Shown here: piece by piece, positions 32,923 through 41,528 of the stretch
Position numbering within the stretch: position 1 is the stretch's first letter
How the letters are laid out: every line of letters begins with the position of its first letter
The notes under the pieces: generated by a model
The model's database searches: none
What the model saw: the letters and a program-made list of their open reading frames with translations, nothing else
Told to the model about the DNA's origin: nothing
Assembly: GCF_036625275.1 (NCBI RefSeq)
Contig: NZ_JAZKUD010000018.1
Location: forward strand, 1-55,556
Origin: Accumulibacter sp036625275
GTDB lineage: Bacteria > Pseudomonadota > Gammaproteobacteria > Burkholderiales > Rhodocyclaceae
Direction of reading: 5' to 3'
Length of the DNA: 55,556 bases
Program-made: the position numbers and the translations under genes

Positions 32923-33113
32923 AATGGACCGACATCAATGAAATCGCTGTCGAACTCGTGGAAGCGCATCCCGAGGTCGACCCGCTGAAGATCAACTTCG
33001 TTGACCTGATGAACTGGGTGCTTGCCCTGCCCGGTTTTGACGAAGACTCCAGACACTGTGGCGAGAAAATCCTCGAGGCGATCCAGCAAGCCTGGATCGA
33101 TGAATTGACATGA
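32919..33113 (+). CDS. iscX: IscX (YfhJ) Fe-S assembly accessory protein
   Basis: The 64-residue acidic protein begins MKWTDINEIAVELVEAHPEV and contains the family segment DPLKINFVDLMNWVL and a C-terminal CGEKILEAIQQAWIDEL. IscX binds IscS and iron and is thought to regulate desulfurase activity. The ATG overlaps the fdx stop by four bases; a longer upstream frame is out of phase with the family start and is not used. Confidence 0.94.
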   Translation: MKWTDINEIAVELVEAHPEVDPLKINFVDLMNWVLALPGFDEDSRHCGEKILEAIQQAWIDELT

Positions 33114-33499
33114 AACCCGACGACATGGGCGGCAGTCAGCGCAACGTTCTTGGCGGACCACTCGGGGCATGCAGCGAGAAGCCGATGACCGGATTTTTCC
33201 GGGACGGCTGCTGCAACACCAGCGACGAGGATTTCGGCAGCCACACCGTTTGCGTGCTGCTGACTGCCGAATTCCTCGAATTCTCGAAGGCGCGTGGCAA
33301 CGACCTGTCGACACCGCGCCCCGAGTTCGGCTTTCCCGGCCTGCACCCCGGCGACCGCTGGTGCCTCTGTGCCGCCCGCTGGCGCGAAGCTCTGCATGCC
33401 GGCAGGGCGCCGCGCGTCGTGCTCAACGCCACCAACGAAGCGGCACTGCTGATCGTCGGCCTCGATGATCTCAAACGCCACGCAATCGACCTGAACTGA
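33110..33499 (+). CDS. DUF2237 family protein, coupled to the isc operon
   Basis: The 129-residue protein matches DUF2237: NVLGGPLGACSEKPMTGFFRDGCCNTSDEDFGSHTVC and PGDRWCLCAARW. Several cysteines are conserved within the family, whose function is not known. The start overlaps the iscX stop by four bases (ATGA), so it is translated with the isc genes. A link to Fe-S metabolism or to cysteine chemistry is inferred from this position. Confidence 0.85.
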   Translation: MKPDDMGGSQRNVLGGPLGACSEKPMTGFFRDGCCNTSDEDFGSHTVCVLLTAEFLEFSKARGNDLSTPRPEFGFPGLHPGDRWCLCAARWREALHAGRAPRVVLNATNEAALLIVGLDDLKRHAIDLN

Positions 33500-33593
33500 A
33501 CCTGCACTGCATCGCGGGTCGGCTGCGGTGGCGCGAAGCGGTGCTCCACGAGTCCCCTGCTTTCGCCACCGTGAGGGGCAAGGGAGATTCGTG

Positions 33594-33609
33594 AGTCGCT
33601 GACGCGACT
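33594..33609 (+). terminator. Possible weak terminator after the isc operon
   Basis: AGTCGC (33594-33599) and GCGACT (33604-33609) form a short hairpin with a 4-nt loop, followed by only TTC rather than a T-run. It lies 95 bp after DUF2237. It could end the isc transcript weakly. Confidence 0.3.
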
Positions 33610-33616
33610 TTCACAT

Positions 33617-33644
33617 TAAAGAAAAACCTCTCGTCTGCCGTTGT
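33617..33644 (+). promoter_or_regulatory. Possible sigma-28-like promoter of the EF-hand gene
   Basis: TAAAGAAA (33617-33624) and GCCGTTGT (33637-33644) are separated by 12 bp. This resembles the flagellar FliA consensus TAAAG-N-GCCGATAA, but spacing is one base longer and the second half is imperfect. It lies about 33 bp upstream of the ATG at 33677. No sigma-70 pair is visible. Confidence 0.3.
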
Positions 33645-33676
33645 AACGTTTACCTCCATCTACTCAGGCAGCCACC

Positions 33677-34756
33677 ATGAAAATTGCCCATTCCGAGATG
33701 CAAATGCTCTCGTCGCATGTCGCAGCGCAAAGAACCGAAGTCCGCGAATCGATGCGCATGTGGATCGGTGCTCAGCGGCCGGACTTCGAGGGTCGCGGCG
33801 ATGCGCGTGCTGTTGCCGATCAGGTCACTCTTTCCGATGCTGGCAAGGCGGCAGCGCAGGCGGATGCACTGGAAGGCAGTACCGACGAGACCGAGAGTGA
33901 TCCACGCATGCTGTTGATGCGCGCCCTCGTTCGCATGCTGACCGGCGAAGACGTCCGCGTCTTCGATGCCGCCGAGTTGCATGCACCGGCTGCGCCGCCG
34001 GCTTTGGATCTGCCGGCCGAAGCGGCGCCGGTTGCCAGCGCTGCCCAGGGTGAACACGCCGCTGCAGCGCAAAGGCCAGCCGGTTACGGCGTCGAATACG
34101 ACTACCACGCGTCGCACAGCGAATTCGAACAAACCTCGTTCGCCGCCAGCGGGGTGATCAAGACCGCCGACGGCCAGGAGATTCGCTTCGATCTGCAACT
34201 TCAAATGTCACGCAGCTACCACGAAGAGAGCGATGTCAGCCTGCGCCTCGGCGACGCGACGCGCCAGAAGAAGGATCCACTGGTGATCAATTTTGCGGGC
34301 AATGCCGCCCAACTCAGCGACCAGCGCTTCAAGTTCGATCTCGACGCCAACGGGACCGCCGAGAGCATCAATCGTCTCGCTTCCGGTAGCGGTTTCCTGA
34401 CCCTCGATCGCAATCACGACGGGCAGATCAACAACGGCAGTGAGCTTTTCGGGACCAGGAGCGGCGATGGCTTTGCCGACCTGGCGCTACTCGACGGCGA
34501 TGGTAACGGCTGGATCGACGAAAACGACGCGGCCTATGCCCAGCTCGGGGTGTGGACGCCCGATGCCGGTGGTGGCGGCAAGGTGCTAAGCCTCAAGGAA
34601 GCCAATGTCGGCGCACTCAGCCTGGCCCACGTCGCGACGGCTTTCGATCTACGCAACGGCAGCAACGAAACCCTTGGGCAGATCCGCAGCAGCGGCGTCT
34701 TCCTGCAGGAAAGTGGCGGGATCGGCAGCCTACAGCAGGTCGACCTCAGCGTCTGA
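33677..34756 (+). CDS. EF-hand/dockerin-like calcium-binding protein, function unknown
   Basis: The 359-residue product has no signal peptide. It begins MKIAHSEMQMLSSHVAAQ, has an Ala/Pro-rich linker at about 110-140, and a C-terminal region with repeated calcium-loop patterns: DLDANGTAES, LDRNHDGQINNGSELF and LDGDGNGWIDENDAAY. Such loops bind Ca2+ in EF-hand or dockerin style. Similar proteins occur in many betaproteobacteria and gammaproteobacteria without known function. Secretion by a type I or flagellar route is conceivable since it lacks a Sec signal, but no exporter is adjacent. Confidence 0.75.
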   Translation: MKIAHSEMQMLSSHVAAQRTEVRESMRMWIGAQRPDFEGRGDARAVADQVTLSDAGKAAAQADALEGSTDETESDPRMLLMRALVRMLTGEDVRVFDAAELHAPAAPPALDLPAEAAPVASAAQGEHAAAAQRPAGYGVEYDYHASHSEFEQTSFAASGVIKTADGQEIRFDLQLQMSRSYHEESDVSLRLGDATRQKKDPLVINFAGNAAQLSDQRFKFDLDANGTAESINRLASGSGFLTLDRNHDGQINNGSELFGTRSGDGFADLALLDGDGNGWIDENDAAYAQLGVWTPDAGGGGKVLSLKEANVGALSLAHVATAFDLRNGSNETLGQIRSSGVFLQESGGIGSLQQVDLSV

Positions 34757-34957
34757 GCAGGGACATTCTGCGTGGCGTTGTCGCCGACGAAGTGCGCCGG
34801 TAGTCTGTCAATCTTTGCACGGCGATGGACTGGTAGGCGGAGAAAAAATTCCGGGAGGACTGGCCGAGCAGGGCCGGGGGGCTGACCCGCGAGCGTATAA
34901 TCATCGGTCGAAGCTGCTTGCCAGCGAGAGCGTTTTTATCCTTTGGGAGGAGGCCAG

Positions 34958-35155
34958 ATGGCTTTGTACGAATCCGATCACACCCAGTTCATGCGCGAAA
35001 TGATGGCCCAGCATCCCGAATGGGCCGAGGATCAGCGCCGCGGCCGGGCGATCTGGTGGGACAGGAAGGTTGACCTGAATGAACAGAAATCACGTCGGGA
35101 GGCCAATGAACCGCATCGATCCTATCCTTACGACGTGAATTTCGACCTGCAGTAG
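34958..35155 (+). CDS. DUF3460 family protein
   Basis: This 65-residue protein begins MALYESDHTQFMREMM and is rich in Trp, Arg and Glu (HPEWAEDQRRGRAIWWDRK). It matches the small DUF3460 family restricted mainly to betaproteobacteria; function unknown. GGGAGGAGG just before the ATG is a very strong ribosome site and TATAAT (34896-34901) could be its -10, so it is probably well expressed as a single gene. Confidence 0.8.
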   Translation: MALYESDHTQFMREMMAQHPEWAEDQRRGRAIWWDRKVDLNEQKSRREANEPHRSYPYDVNFDLQ

Positions 35156-35161
35156 CGAAGA

Positions 35162-35190
35162 AGCGGCCGGATGCCCGTCGTCTGGCCGCT
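35162..35190 (+). terminator. Hairpin after DUF3460, no T-run
   Basis: AGCGGCC (35162-35168) pairs perfectly with GGCCGCT (35184-35190) around a 15-nt loop, starting seven bases after the DUF3460 stop. The absence of a T-tract makes it a weak intrinsic terminator or an mRNA-stabilising hairpin between convergent genes. Confidence 0.35.
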
Positions 35191-35269
35191 CCTGATTGTT
35201 GGCGGGGCCGAAGGCTTTGGCTTCGCCGAGTTGGATGCGTTGCCTTGTCCCTGGCCCCTGAAACTTTTC

Positions 35270-37960
35270 CTAGTTGTTCAAGGGTTTGATCACGCGTTTG
35301 ACGGCCGGGTCGTCAGGGTGCGGGTGGATCGTGAAGCCGAGCCTGGTCATCAGGTTGAACATTTTAGTGTTCATCGACAGTACGTCGCCGACGATGGTGC
35401 GGTAGCCCTTGACGCGTGCACAGTCGATCAGCGCACTCATCAACTTGCGGCCAACGCCGTGTTTTTGCCAGTCGTCGGCGACGGCCAGCGCAAACTCGAC
35501 TGATTCGCCGTCCGGATTGGTGACATAGCGGGCGACACCGATCTGCAACTCCTTGCCATCAGCGTCGGGGAGGGTTGCCACCAGAGCCATTTCCCGGTCG
35601 TAGTCGATCTGGGTGAAGCGTACCAGCATGGTCTGCGTCAGTTCCCGGATGGTATCCATGAAACGGTAGTACTTGCTTTCATCGGACAGGCCGATGACGA
35701 ACTGCTGCTCGCGTTCGGCGTCTTCCGGGCGGATCGGGCGAATCGTCACCGTCCGGCCATCCGGAAGTTCCCAGTCCTGGATCAGATGCACCGGGTAGGG
35801 GTGGATTGCCATGTGCGCATAGCGGTCGCCCGAAGGCGCCGCATAATCGATGACGATGCGCGCATCGGCAGCGATCCCACCGTTCTCATCGACAATCAGC
35901 GGGTTGAGATCGAGTTCCTGCAGCCAGGGGAGTTCGCAGATCATTTGCGAAACATGCAGCAGCATGTCTTCGAGGGCTTCAAGGTTCACCGGCGGCATGT
36001 TGCGGAATGTACCGAGCAGTTTGGAGGCGCGTGTCGAGGCGATCAGGTCTCGTGCCAGAAAGCGGTTGAGTGGCGGTAGCGCAACCGCCCGGTCACTGAA
36101 CACCTCGACTTCGGTACCGCCGGCGCCGAAAGTGATGATCGGACCAAAGATCCGATCGCGCGAGACCCCGATCATCAGTTCGCGGCCGTGCGGCCGCGCC
36201 AGGTACGGTTCGATCGAAACGCCATTGACGCGCATCGTCGGATGCCGCTTCTTGACTGTTTCGAGAATGTCGTGATAGGCGTTGCGCGCCGCCGGCGCAT
36301 TGGTGATGTTGAGCCGCACGCCGCCCACTTCGCTCTTGTGGAGGATGTCCGGCGAATCGATCTTCATGGCGATTGGAAAACCGATCTGTTCAGCCAGCAG
36401 CAGCGATTCGGTTGGCGTATGCGCGACCATGGTCTGTGCGACCGGGATGCGGAAAGCGCGCAGGATGGCTTTCGACTCCATCTCCGAGAGGACCTTGCGC
36501 CGTTCGTGCAACACCGCTTCGATCAACATCTTGGCCCCTTCGGTTTCCGGCCGCGAATGCTTCGACAAGGGGGCTGGGGTCTGCAGCAGAAGCTTCTGGT
36601 TCCAGTAATAGGTCGAGATATGGTAATACAGTTCGACTGCGGTTTCCGGCATGCGGAACGAAGGGATGCCGGCGTCCTCGAGCATGGTACGTGCCTGATA
36701 TACCTGCTCCTCGCCCATCCAGCAGGTGAGGATCGGTTTGGCGGTCAGCAGGTCAACTTCGATCACCGCCTTGGCAACCTCCATCGGCTGCGTCATGGCC
36801 TGGGGCGAGAGCATGACCAGCACACCATCGACGTTGTCATCCTCGGCGACAGCCAGAATGGCGTCGTGATAACGCTTCGGTGTGGCATCCCCTTCGATAT
36901 CGATGGGGTTGCGCTGCGACCAGGTCGGCGGCATCTTGGAATTGAGTGTCTGAATGGTGCTGGAAGACAGTTCGGCCAGCGGAATCTCGAGATCACCGGC
37001 ACGGTCTGCGGCCATCGCCCCCGGTCCGCCGCCGTTGGTGATGATCGCCAGGCGCTTGCCTTGCGGGCGGAATTTCGAGGCCAGAGCCTTGGCGGCATAG
37101 AACAACTGGCCGATGTTCTTGACCCGCACGACACCAGCGCGGCGCACGGCCGCCTCGAAAACGATGTCGGAGCCGCCGGGCATGCCCGAGTGCGTTTCGA
37201 CCGCCGCCAGACCACCGGCGTGGCGCCCGGCCTTGAGCAGCACGATCGGTTTGATGCGCGCTGCCGAACGCAGCGCACTCATGAAGCGGCGCGCATCACG
37301 AATACCTTCGACGTAGAGCAGGATGTAATGGGTGAGGTTGTCGTAGATCAGGTAATCGAGGATCTCGCCGAAATCGACATCGGCGGTGCCGCCCAGTGAA
37401 ATGACGCTGGAAAAACCGACGCGGTTGCTAGTCGCCCAGTCGAGAACCGCCGAGCAGATCGCACCCGATTGCGAGACCAGCGCGAGATTGCCGACGTTGG
37501 CATAGATACGCGCAAAAGTCGCGTTGAGTCCGAGATTCGGGCGAATGATCCCCAGGCAATTCGGACCCAGCAGGCGGACACCATAACTGCGGGCAATCTC
37601 CATCATCTTGCGTTCGAGCGCTGCGCCGGAATGTCCCGCCTCGGCAAAGCCGGAGGTGATCACGATGGCGTTCTTGACACCACTGTGCCCACACTGTTCG
37701 ATGATTTTCGGGACCGTTTGCGGTCTGGTGACGACCACTGCCAGTTCGACACGGGCGCTGATCTCTTCGATCGATTTGTAGGCCGGGACGCCCTGGATCG
37801 TTTCGTGAGCGGTGTTGATCGGGTACAAACGTCCCTTGTAGCCCGAATCGAGAATATTCTTGAACAGGACATTGCCGACCGAATTCTCCCGGTCGGAAGC
37901 ACCGATGACGGCAACGGACTTAGGTTCAAAGAGGGTAGTGAGGTAGTGATGTTCTAGCAT
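35270..37960 (-). CDS. Fused ADP-forming acyl-CoA ligase / GNAT acetyltransferase (Pat/YfiQ-like)
   Basis: The 896-residue product starts at ATG 37960 (MLEHHYLTTLFEPKSVAVIGASD). Domains in order: CoA-binding (1-130), succinyl-CoA-ligase-like (about 150-450), ATP-grasp (about 480-700) and a C-terminal GNAT domain (about 730-890; acetyl-CoA loop QKHGVGRKLM). This is the layout of Pat/Pka, which acetylates lysines of enzymes such as acetyl-CoA synthetase. The segment ETHSGMPGGSD looks like the region holding the phospho-histidine of true ADP-forming acyl-CoA synthetases, so ligase activity may be retained. It is a single gene with no linked partner. Confidence 0.88.
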   Translation of the reverse strand: MLEHHYLTTLFEPKSVAVIGASDRENSVGNVLFKNILDSGYKGRLYPINTAHETIQGVPAYKSIEEISARVELAVVVTRPQTVPKIIEQCGHSGVKNAIVITSGFAEAGHSGAALERKMMEIARSYGVRLLGPNCLGIIRPNLGLNATFARIYANVGNLALVSQSGAICSAVLDWATSNRVGFSSVISLGGTADVDFGEILDYLIYDNLTHYILLYVEGIRDARRFMSALRSAARIKPIVLLKAGRHAGGLAAVETHSGMPGGSDIVFEAAVRRAGVVRVKNIGQLFYAAKALASKFRPQGKRLAIITNGGGPGAMAADRAGDLEIPLAELSSSTIQTLNSKMPPTWSQRNPIDIEGDATPKRYHDAILAVAEDDNVDGVLVMLSPQAMTQPMEVAKAVIEVDLLTAKPILTCWMGEEQVYQARTMLEDAGIPSFRMPETAVELYYHISTYYWNQKLLLQTPAPLSKHSRPETEGAKMLIEAVLHERRKVLSEMESKAILRAFRIPVAQTMVAHTPTESLLLAEQIGFPIAMKIDSPDILHKSEVGGVRLNITNAPAARNAYHDILETVKKRHPTMRVNGVSIEPYLARPHGRELMIGVSRDRIFGPIITFGAGGTEVEVFSDRAVALPPLNRFLARDLIASTRASKLLGTFRNMPPVNLEALEDMLLHVSQMICELPWLQELDLNPLIVDENGGIAADARIVIDYAAPSGDRYAHMAIHPYPVHLIQDWELPDGRTVTIRPIRPEDAEREQQFVIGLSDESKYYRFMDTIRELTQTMLVRFTQIDYDREMALVATLPDADGKELQIGVARYVTNPDGESVEFALAVADDWQKHGVGRKLMSALIDCARVKGYRTIVGDVLSMNTKMFNLMTRLGFTIHPHPDDPAVKRVIKPLNN

Positions 37961-38116
37961 GAGGATTTTCGTCTCCTGTTCGAGAGACGCCATACAGGTT
38001 GATGTTGCGGCGCAACAATTTTACCATAGATGGTCTGGCAAGTCTCTAGTGACAAGACCACAATCACCTCATTCTGCCTTCATGATTACCTGGATTACCT
38101 GGAAAAGGCATGACCG

Positions 38117-38578
38117 TCAGGCGACAGGTGCTGCCGACTCGCGGTCGGCGAGTACGCTGTCGATGCGCAGGTCGGAATGCAGGACACGGTACATGGGGCA
38201 TTTGTTGGCAATCGCCAGCAGTTTGCTGCGCTGATCACGAGTCAGATCGCCGGTCAGCGTGATGGTGCGCGAAATTCGATCGATCTTGCCATGTCCTTCG
38301 ACTTCGATCCGGTCGTGCATCAGTTCGACGCTGACACCGGTGAGTGGCAAGTGCTTGTGTTCGGCGTACATGCGCAGGGTGATCGAGGTACAGGCGCCAA
38401 GACTGGCGAGCAGCAAATCAAAGGGCGATGGGCCAGTGTCGCCGCCGCCCATGGTGACCGGCTCATCGGCAAGCAAGGTATGCCGGCCGGCGCGCACCGT
38501 CTGCTGGTAGGGTCCCAGACCGCTCTCACTGACAACGACCGGGTCATGGTGTGGGTGACTGTCTTTATCTTTGGCCAT
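38117..38578 (-). CDS. OsmC/Ohr-family peroxiredoxin
   Basis: The 153-residue protein has the OsmC fold with the two reactive cysteines in LLASLGACTSITLRMYAE and ANKCPMYRVL. Such proteins reduce organic hydroperoxides or act as redox-active hydrolase-like proteins. The DEPVTMGGGDTGPSPFDLLL segment places it with the YhfA/OsmC branch rather than Ohr. GAGG is positioned before the ATG. It appears to be a single-gene unit. Confidence 0.88.
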   Translation of the reverse strand: MAKDKDSHPHHDPVVVSESGLGPYQQTVRAGRHTLLADEPVTMGGGDTGPSPFDLLLASLGACTSITLRMYAEHKHLPLTGVSVELMHDRIEVEGHGKIDRISRTITLTGDLTRDQRSKLLAIANKCPMYRVLHSDLRIDSVLADRESAAPVA

Positions 38579-38643
38579 CTGCTTACCTCTGGATCATTTG
38601 GAACATGATAAGGGAAGGAAGCTTGGCCATGACAGTTTCTTTT

Positions 38644-40026
38644 CTACCGTAGAGGCACTACGGCGCGGGTCGTGTCGATATGGATCAGGGCGTCGAAGCG
38701 CTTTGCCGGCGACGACTGCCAGTAGTGCTTCTCGAGTTCCGCATCGGGCAGGTAGGTGACGCCGATGTCCCGGTCGAGCCGCTGGTGGTCGAGCGAGTCG
38801 ATAAGATCAGGATTGTCACGAAAAATGAGCACGAATGCCGGTGAACCGGCGTCGTGCAGCAAACGGCTCCAACTTCCTTCGATCGGTGCTTTCAGGCGCT
38901 TGACCCGGTCTGGCGTTCCCCAGCCGGTCGCGGCACGAACATTGCCGCCGGAAGTGGTGAGGCCTACCAGGTAAACCGCCTCACCGGCCATCTGTTCCCG
39001 CATCAGTTGGCCGATCGACAGTTCGCCCGCCAGTGCCTGATCAGTTGCACGGGCGTCCCCCTGATGGGTGTTGTGTGCCCAGACGACAACCTTGCCGTGT
39101 CGTTCGAGCAGTATCCGCAGCGATTCGGCGAGAAAGCGCTCGCGCAGATTCCAGGACTCGCGAGCGCCGAGTGCATACAGTGTCCGGTAGTAGGCTTCCG
39201 CCCCGGCGATCGCGCGCGCGCTCATCAGCGCGGCAAACGCGGCCGGTGCCGGATCTGGTCCGGCCAGTTGGCGCATTTTCGTGAGGCGGGATTGCACCTG
39301 TCTTGCGCAGGAAGGCATGGCGCCGTTGGCCACATCGCGGCCATAGAGGTGTGGATCGAGCGGCGGCCGGGCGTATGGGGCAAAGCACCGGTAGTCGCGT
39401 CTGGCCCGCCTGGCGGCTGGCGGGTCGTATGCCTCAAGGTAACGTACGACCTGGACGATCGCTTCCGGGACCCCATACAGATCCATTCCGTAGACCGCGA
39501 TGGCCGGACGGGCAGGCGGCGCCGACTCGTTCGCTTCCTTGAGATGTTCGAGAAAGCCGGCGAACTGTTCATTCCGCCACACCCAGCGCGGGAAGTGCTG
39601 AAACACGCGCAAGGCGGCCGTGGCATCCGATGCGCGCAGCCTCCCCTGGACGAAATCGTCGAGCTGTGTCGCCGGCGCCCAGCCCGCTTCAAGGACCAAC
39701 GCCCGGAAGCCTTTCTCATGGATCAGTCGTTGCGTGATGCGGGCACGTTCGTCGTAGAACTCGGCGCTGCCGTGTGTCGATTCGCCCAACAGGACGATGC
39801 TTGCATCGCCGATCGAAGCGAGCAGTCGATCATAGTCGCCGGCGCGGTAGGTGATGGCCTGCGCGTTGTCGCGCATCCGGGCGACCACTGTCGATGCGGG
39901 CGGCTGCGCACTCTCGGCTGCCAGGAGTCCCTGGCAGCCGAGCAGCAACAGAACCCGGATGGCCAGCCACCGCAAGCGGTGCATCCGCACCGGACGGAAA
40001 AACCTCCTCGGGCTAACTGATTTCAT
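38644..40026 (-). CDS. Erythromycin-esterase-like family protein, exported
   Basis: The product from ATG 40026 (MKSVSPRRFFRPVRM) is 460 residues with a signal peptide or N-terminal anchor (LAIRVLLLLGCQGLLAAES). It has the family motifs IVLLGESTHGSAEFY, LVLEAGW and VVWAHNTHQGDA, whose Glu and His residues form the active site in EreA/EreB. Most chromosomal members are not macrolide resistance enzymes, and the substrate is unknown. A longer open frame upstream is not part of the gene: it reads into a transposase remnant (40077-40286), so the promoter may now come from that debris. Confidence 0.82.
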   Translation of the reverse strand: MKSVSPRRFFRPVRMHRLRWLAIRVLLLLGCQGLLAAESAQPPASTVVARMRDNAQAITYRAGDYDRLLASIGDASIVLLGESTHGSAEFYDERARITQRLIHEKGFRALVLEAGWAPATQLDDFVQGRLRASDATAALRVFQHFPRWVWRNEQFAGFLEHLKEANESAPPARPAIAVYGMDLYGVPEAIVQVVRYLEAYDPPAARRARRDYRCFAPYARPPLDPHLYGRDVANGAMPSCARQVQSRLTKMRQLAGPDPAPAAFAALMSARAIAGAEAYYRTLYALGARESWNLRERFLAESLRILLERHGKVVVWAHNTHQGDARATDQALAGELSIGQLMREQMAGEAVYLVGLTTSGGNVRAATGWGTPDRVKRLKAPIEGSWSRLLHDAGSPAFVLIFRDNPDLIDSLDHQRLDRDIGVTYLPDAELEKHYWQSSPAKRFDALIHIDTTRAVVPLR

Positions 40027-40076
40027 GGATTTTTCGATTTGCGATGTACAGACTGGGAGAACTCGACCAGTATACC

Positions 40077-40286
40077 CAGCCCATCCCGTCAGAAGCTCTT
40101 GGCCGGTCTCCCGGAGGATTTTGGTCACGCGCCGCTCGGCTTCGTCGGCACGCCGTAGGTCTCCCTGAGCATTTTCCATCCGATCCAGCATCTCCAGAGC
40201 ACCTTGGCCAACATCTTGGGATGGGCGGCCAGGCGGGCCGCCAAGACTCTCGTATCCGAAGCTTCGTCGCAGGAAATGATGGGCAT
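40077..40286 (-). pseudogene. ISKra4-type transposase N-terminal remnant, frameshifted
   Basis: From ATG 40286 the frame reads MPIISCDEASDTRVLAARLA and then HPKMLAKV. After about 40199 the homology continues in another frame as LEMLDRMENAQGDLRRADEAE and RRVTKILRETGQELLTGWA, ending near 40077. This is the N-terminal part of ISKra4-family transposases, interrupted by a frameshift and cut off; no catalytic region follows. It directly abuts the erythromycin-esterase-like gene, so the element's residue forms that gene's 5' flank. Family assignment is from motif memory. Confidence 0.65.
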
Positions 40287-40418
40287 GGCTTCTCTCCGAG
40301 GATGGGAACGCTACTCTACCGCAGACTCCTCGCCAATCTGGCCAAGTCGCTGACCATGATCAGCGTAGGGACTCGTCCAACACTTTCATTCGCACCCGCT
40401 ACGAAGCTACTCAATGAA

Positions 40419-40447
40419 TTGACAGGGCACTGATTCAACGATAGATT
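40419..40447 (+). promoter_or_regulatory. Sigma-70 promoter of the BamE-like lipoprotein gene
   Basis: A perfect TTGACA (40419-40424) and TAGATT (40442-40447) are separated by 17 bp, about 60 bp upstream of the start codon at 40506. A strong CAGGAGGGG ribosome site (40496-40504) follows. Confidence 0.6.
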
Positions 40448-40505
40448 CCTCAGGCGGGTTTGTGCCCGGATCGTCACGTACAGTTTTCAATCGTCAGGAG
40501 GGGTC

Positions 40506-41198
40506 ATGTCGAAGGGGAGGGTTTGTGGTTTTTCGTTGCTGGCACTTCTGGCTGCAACAGGTTTGTCGGGCTGCCTCAGTAATATCAGTAAGAGCGATGG
40601 TGCTCAATCTGCTGTGCCGGCTTCAGCGATACAGGCGGAGGATACCGTGGCCGCACCGCAGACGGTCCCGGCAGCACAGCTGAACCAGCCGGCCAGGCCA
40701 GCCAAGAAGGGCACCAAGGCCGCGAAGGCCGAGCAGCCCACTCCGTCAGCCCAGGCTGCGCAGCCAGTGGCAGCCGCCCAGCCCGCGGCGCTGGCCCCGG
40801 CGACGTCATCGGGCAGGATCGGCCCCGGAATGAACAGCAGGGGTGAAGTCGTGGATTCATCCAGGGTCGAAGCCGGCTACGGCCAGACCGTCAAGGGATT
40901 GCGCGACTGGGAGGGTGAGATCACTGGCAGGCCGGCGCCGGGCAGCAAGTTTACACAGCTACAGATTGGCATGCCCATGAAGCAGGTGACCGACCTCGTC
41001 GGACAGCCCAGCGACCAGGGTGCCTACATCACCGGCAAGGCTTTCATCCCCTTCTTCTTCGGGAGCGACACGCATCGTCAGGAACTGGTCTACAAGAACC
41101 AGGGTCGTCTGATTTTTGCCGGAGGTTCGATGGGTGATTTTGGCAGTGCGCATCTGGTATGGATAATTCACAACGCCAGCGAGCCGGCCTACCGCTGA
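40506..41198 (+). CDS. Lipoprotein with BamE/SmpA-like C-terminal domain
   Basis: The 230-residue protein has a lipoprotein signal with lipobox LSGC (Cys23), a long Ala/Pro/Gln-rich linker (about 35-105) and a C-terminal domain (about 140-225). The domain contains FTQLQIGMPMKQVTDLVGQP, resembling the SmpA/OmlA/BamE fold, whose members bind outer-membrane proteins. The linker would let the domain reach across the periplasm from the membrane anchor. It is separate from both neighbours. Its partner is not known. Confidence 0.75.
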   Translation: MSKGRVCGFSLLALLAATGLSGCLSNISKSDGAQSAVPASAIQAEDTVAAPQTVPAAQLNQPARPAKKGTKAAKAEQPTPSAQAAQPVAAAQPAALAPATSSGRIGPGMNSRGEVVDSSRVEAGYGQTVKGLRDWEGEITGRPAPGSKFTQLQIGMPMKQVTDLVGQPSDQGAYITGKAFIPFFFGSDTHRQELVYKNQGRLIFAGGSMGDFGSAHLVWIIHNASEPAYR

Positions 41199-41528
41199 CG
41201 CTGGCTGGAACGCATTGCGCGGGGGCGGGAAAAAGATCTGGTCAGCACCCATGGCCATGGTCGCGGGCGAGAGCGTGGTCGTTGGCTCGCTTATCGATCG
41301 AGTCCGGTCGGCATCCGTCAATTCAGGAGTGCTGCTCTGAGGATGGTATGCGGGTCACTGGCACTTCGTGGCAAGTTCTGCTTGGCGTGCCGACCAGGCT
41401 GATTGGCGCTTGCGCGCAGGGCAGAAGGCCGTTCTACGCGGCCGGGCAGTCTGCCGATGATCACGCAGGCCGCCCCTCGGCCGGCGCTTTTCCAGCAGGG
41501 TTCAGAGACATTTGTCGAGGAGTAAAGC
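41199..41528. other. Intergenic region before the radical SAM gene
   Basis: About 330 bp with no convincing gene, repeat or terminator. Several open frames exist but lack ribosome sites or recognisable products. The promoter of the radical SAM gene should lie here, though no clear -35/-10 pair was found; a good ribosome site (CGAGGAG, 41516-41522) is present at its end. Confidence 0.5.

Noticed and set aside
36188..37399. 400-codon plus-strand frame inside the acyl-CoA ligase gene
   Set aside because: The opposite strand encodes a clear four-domain protein; this frame has no motif.
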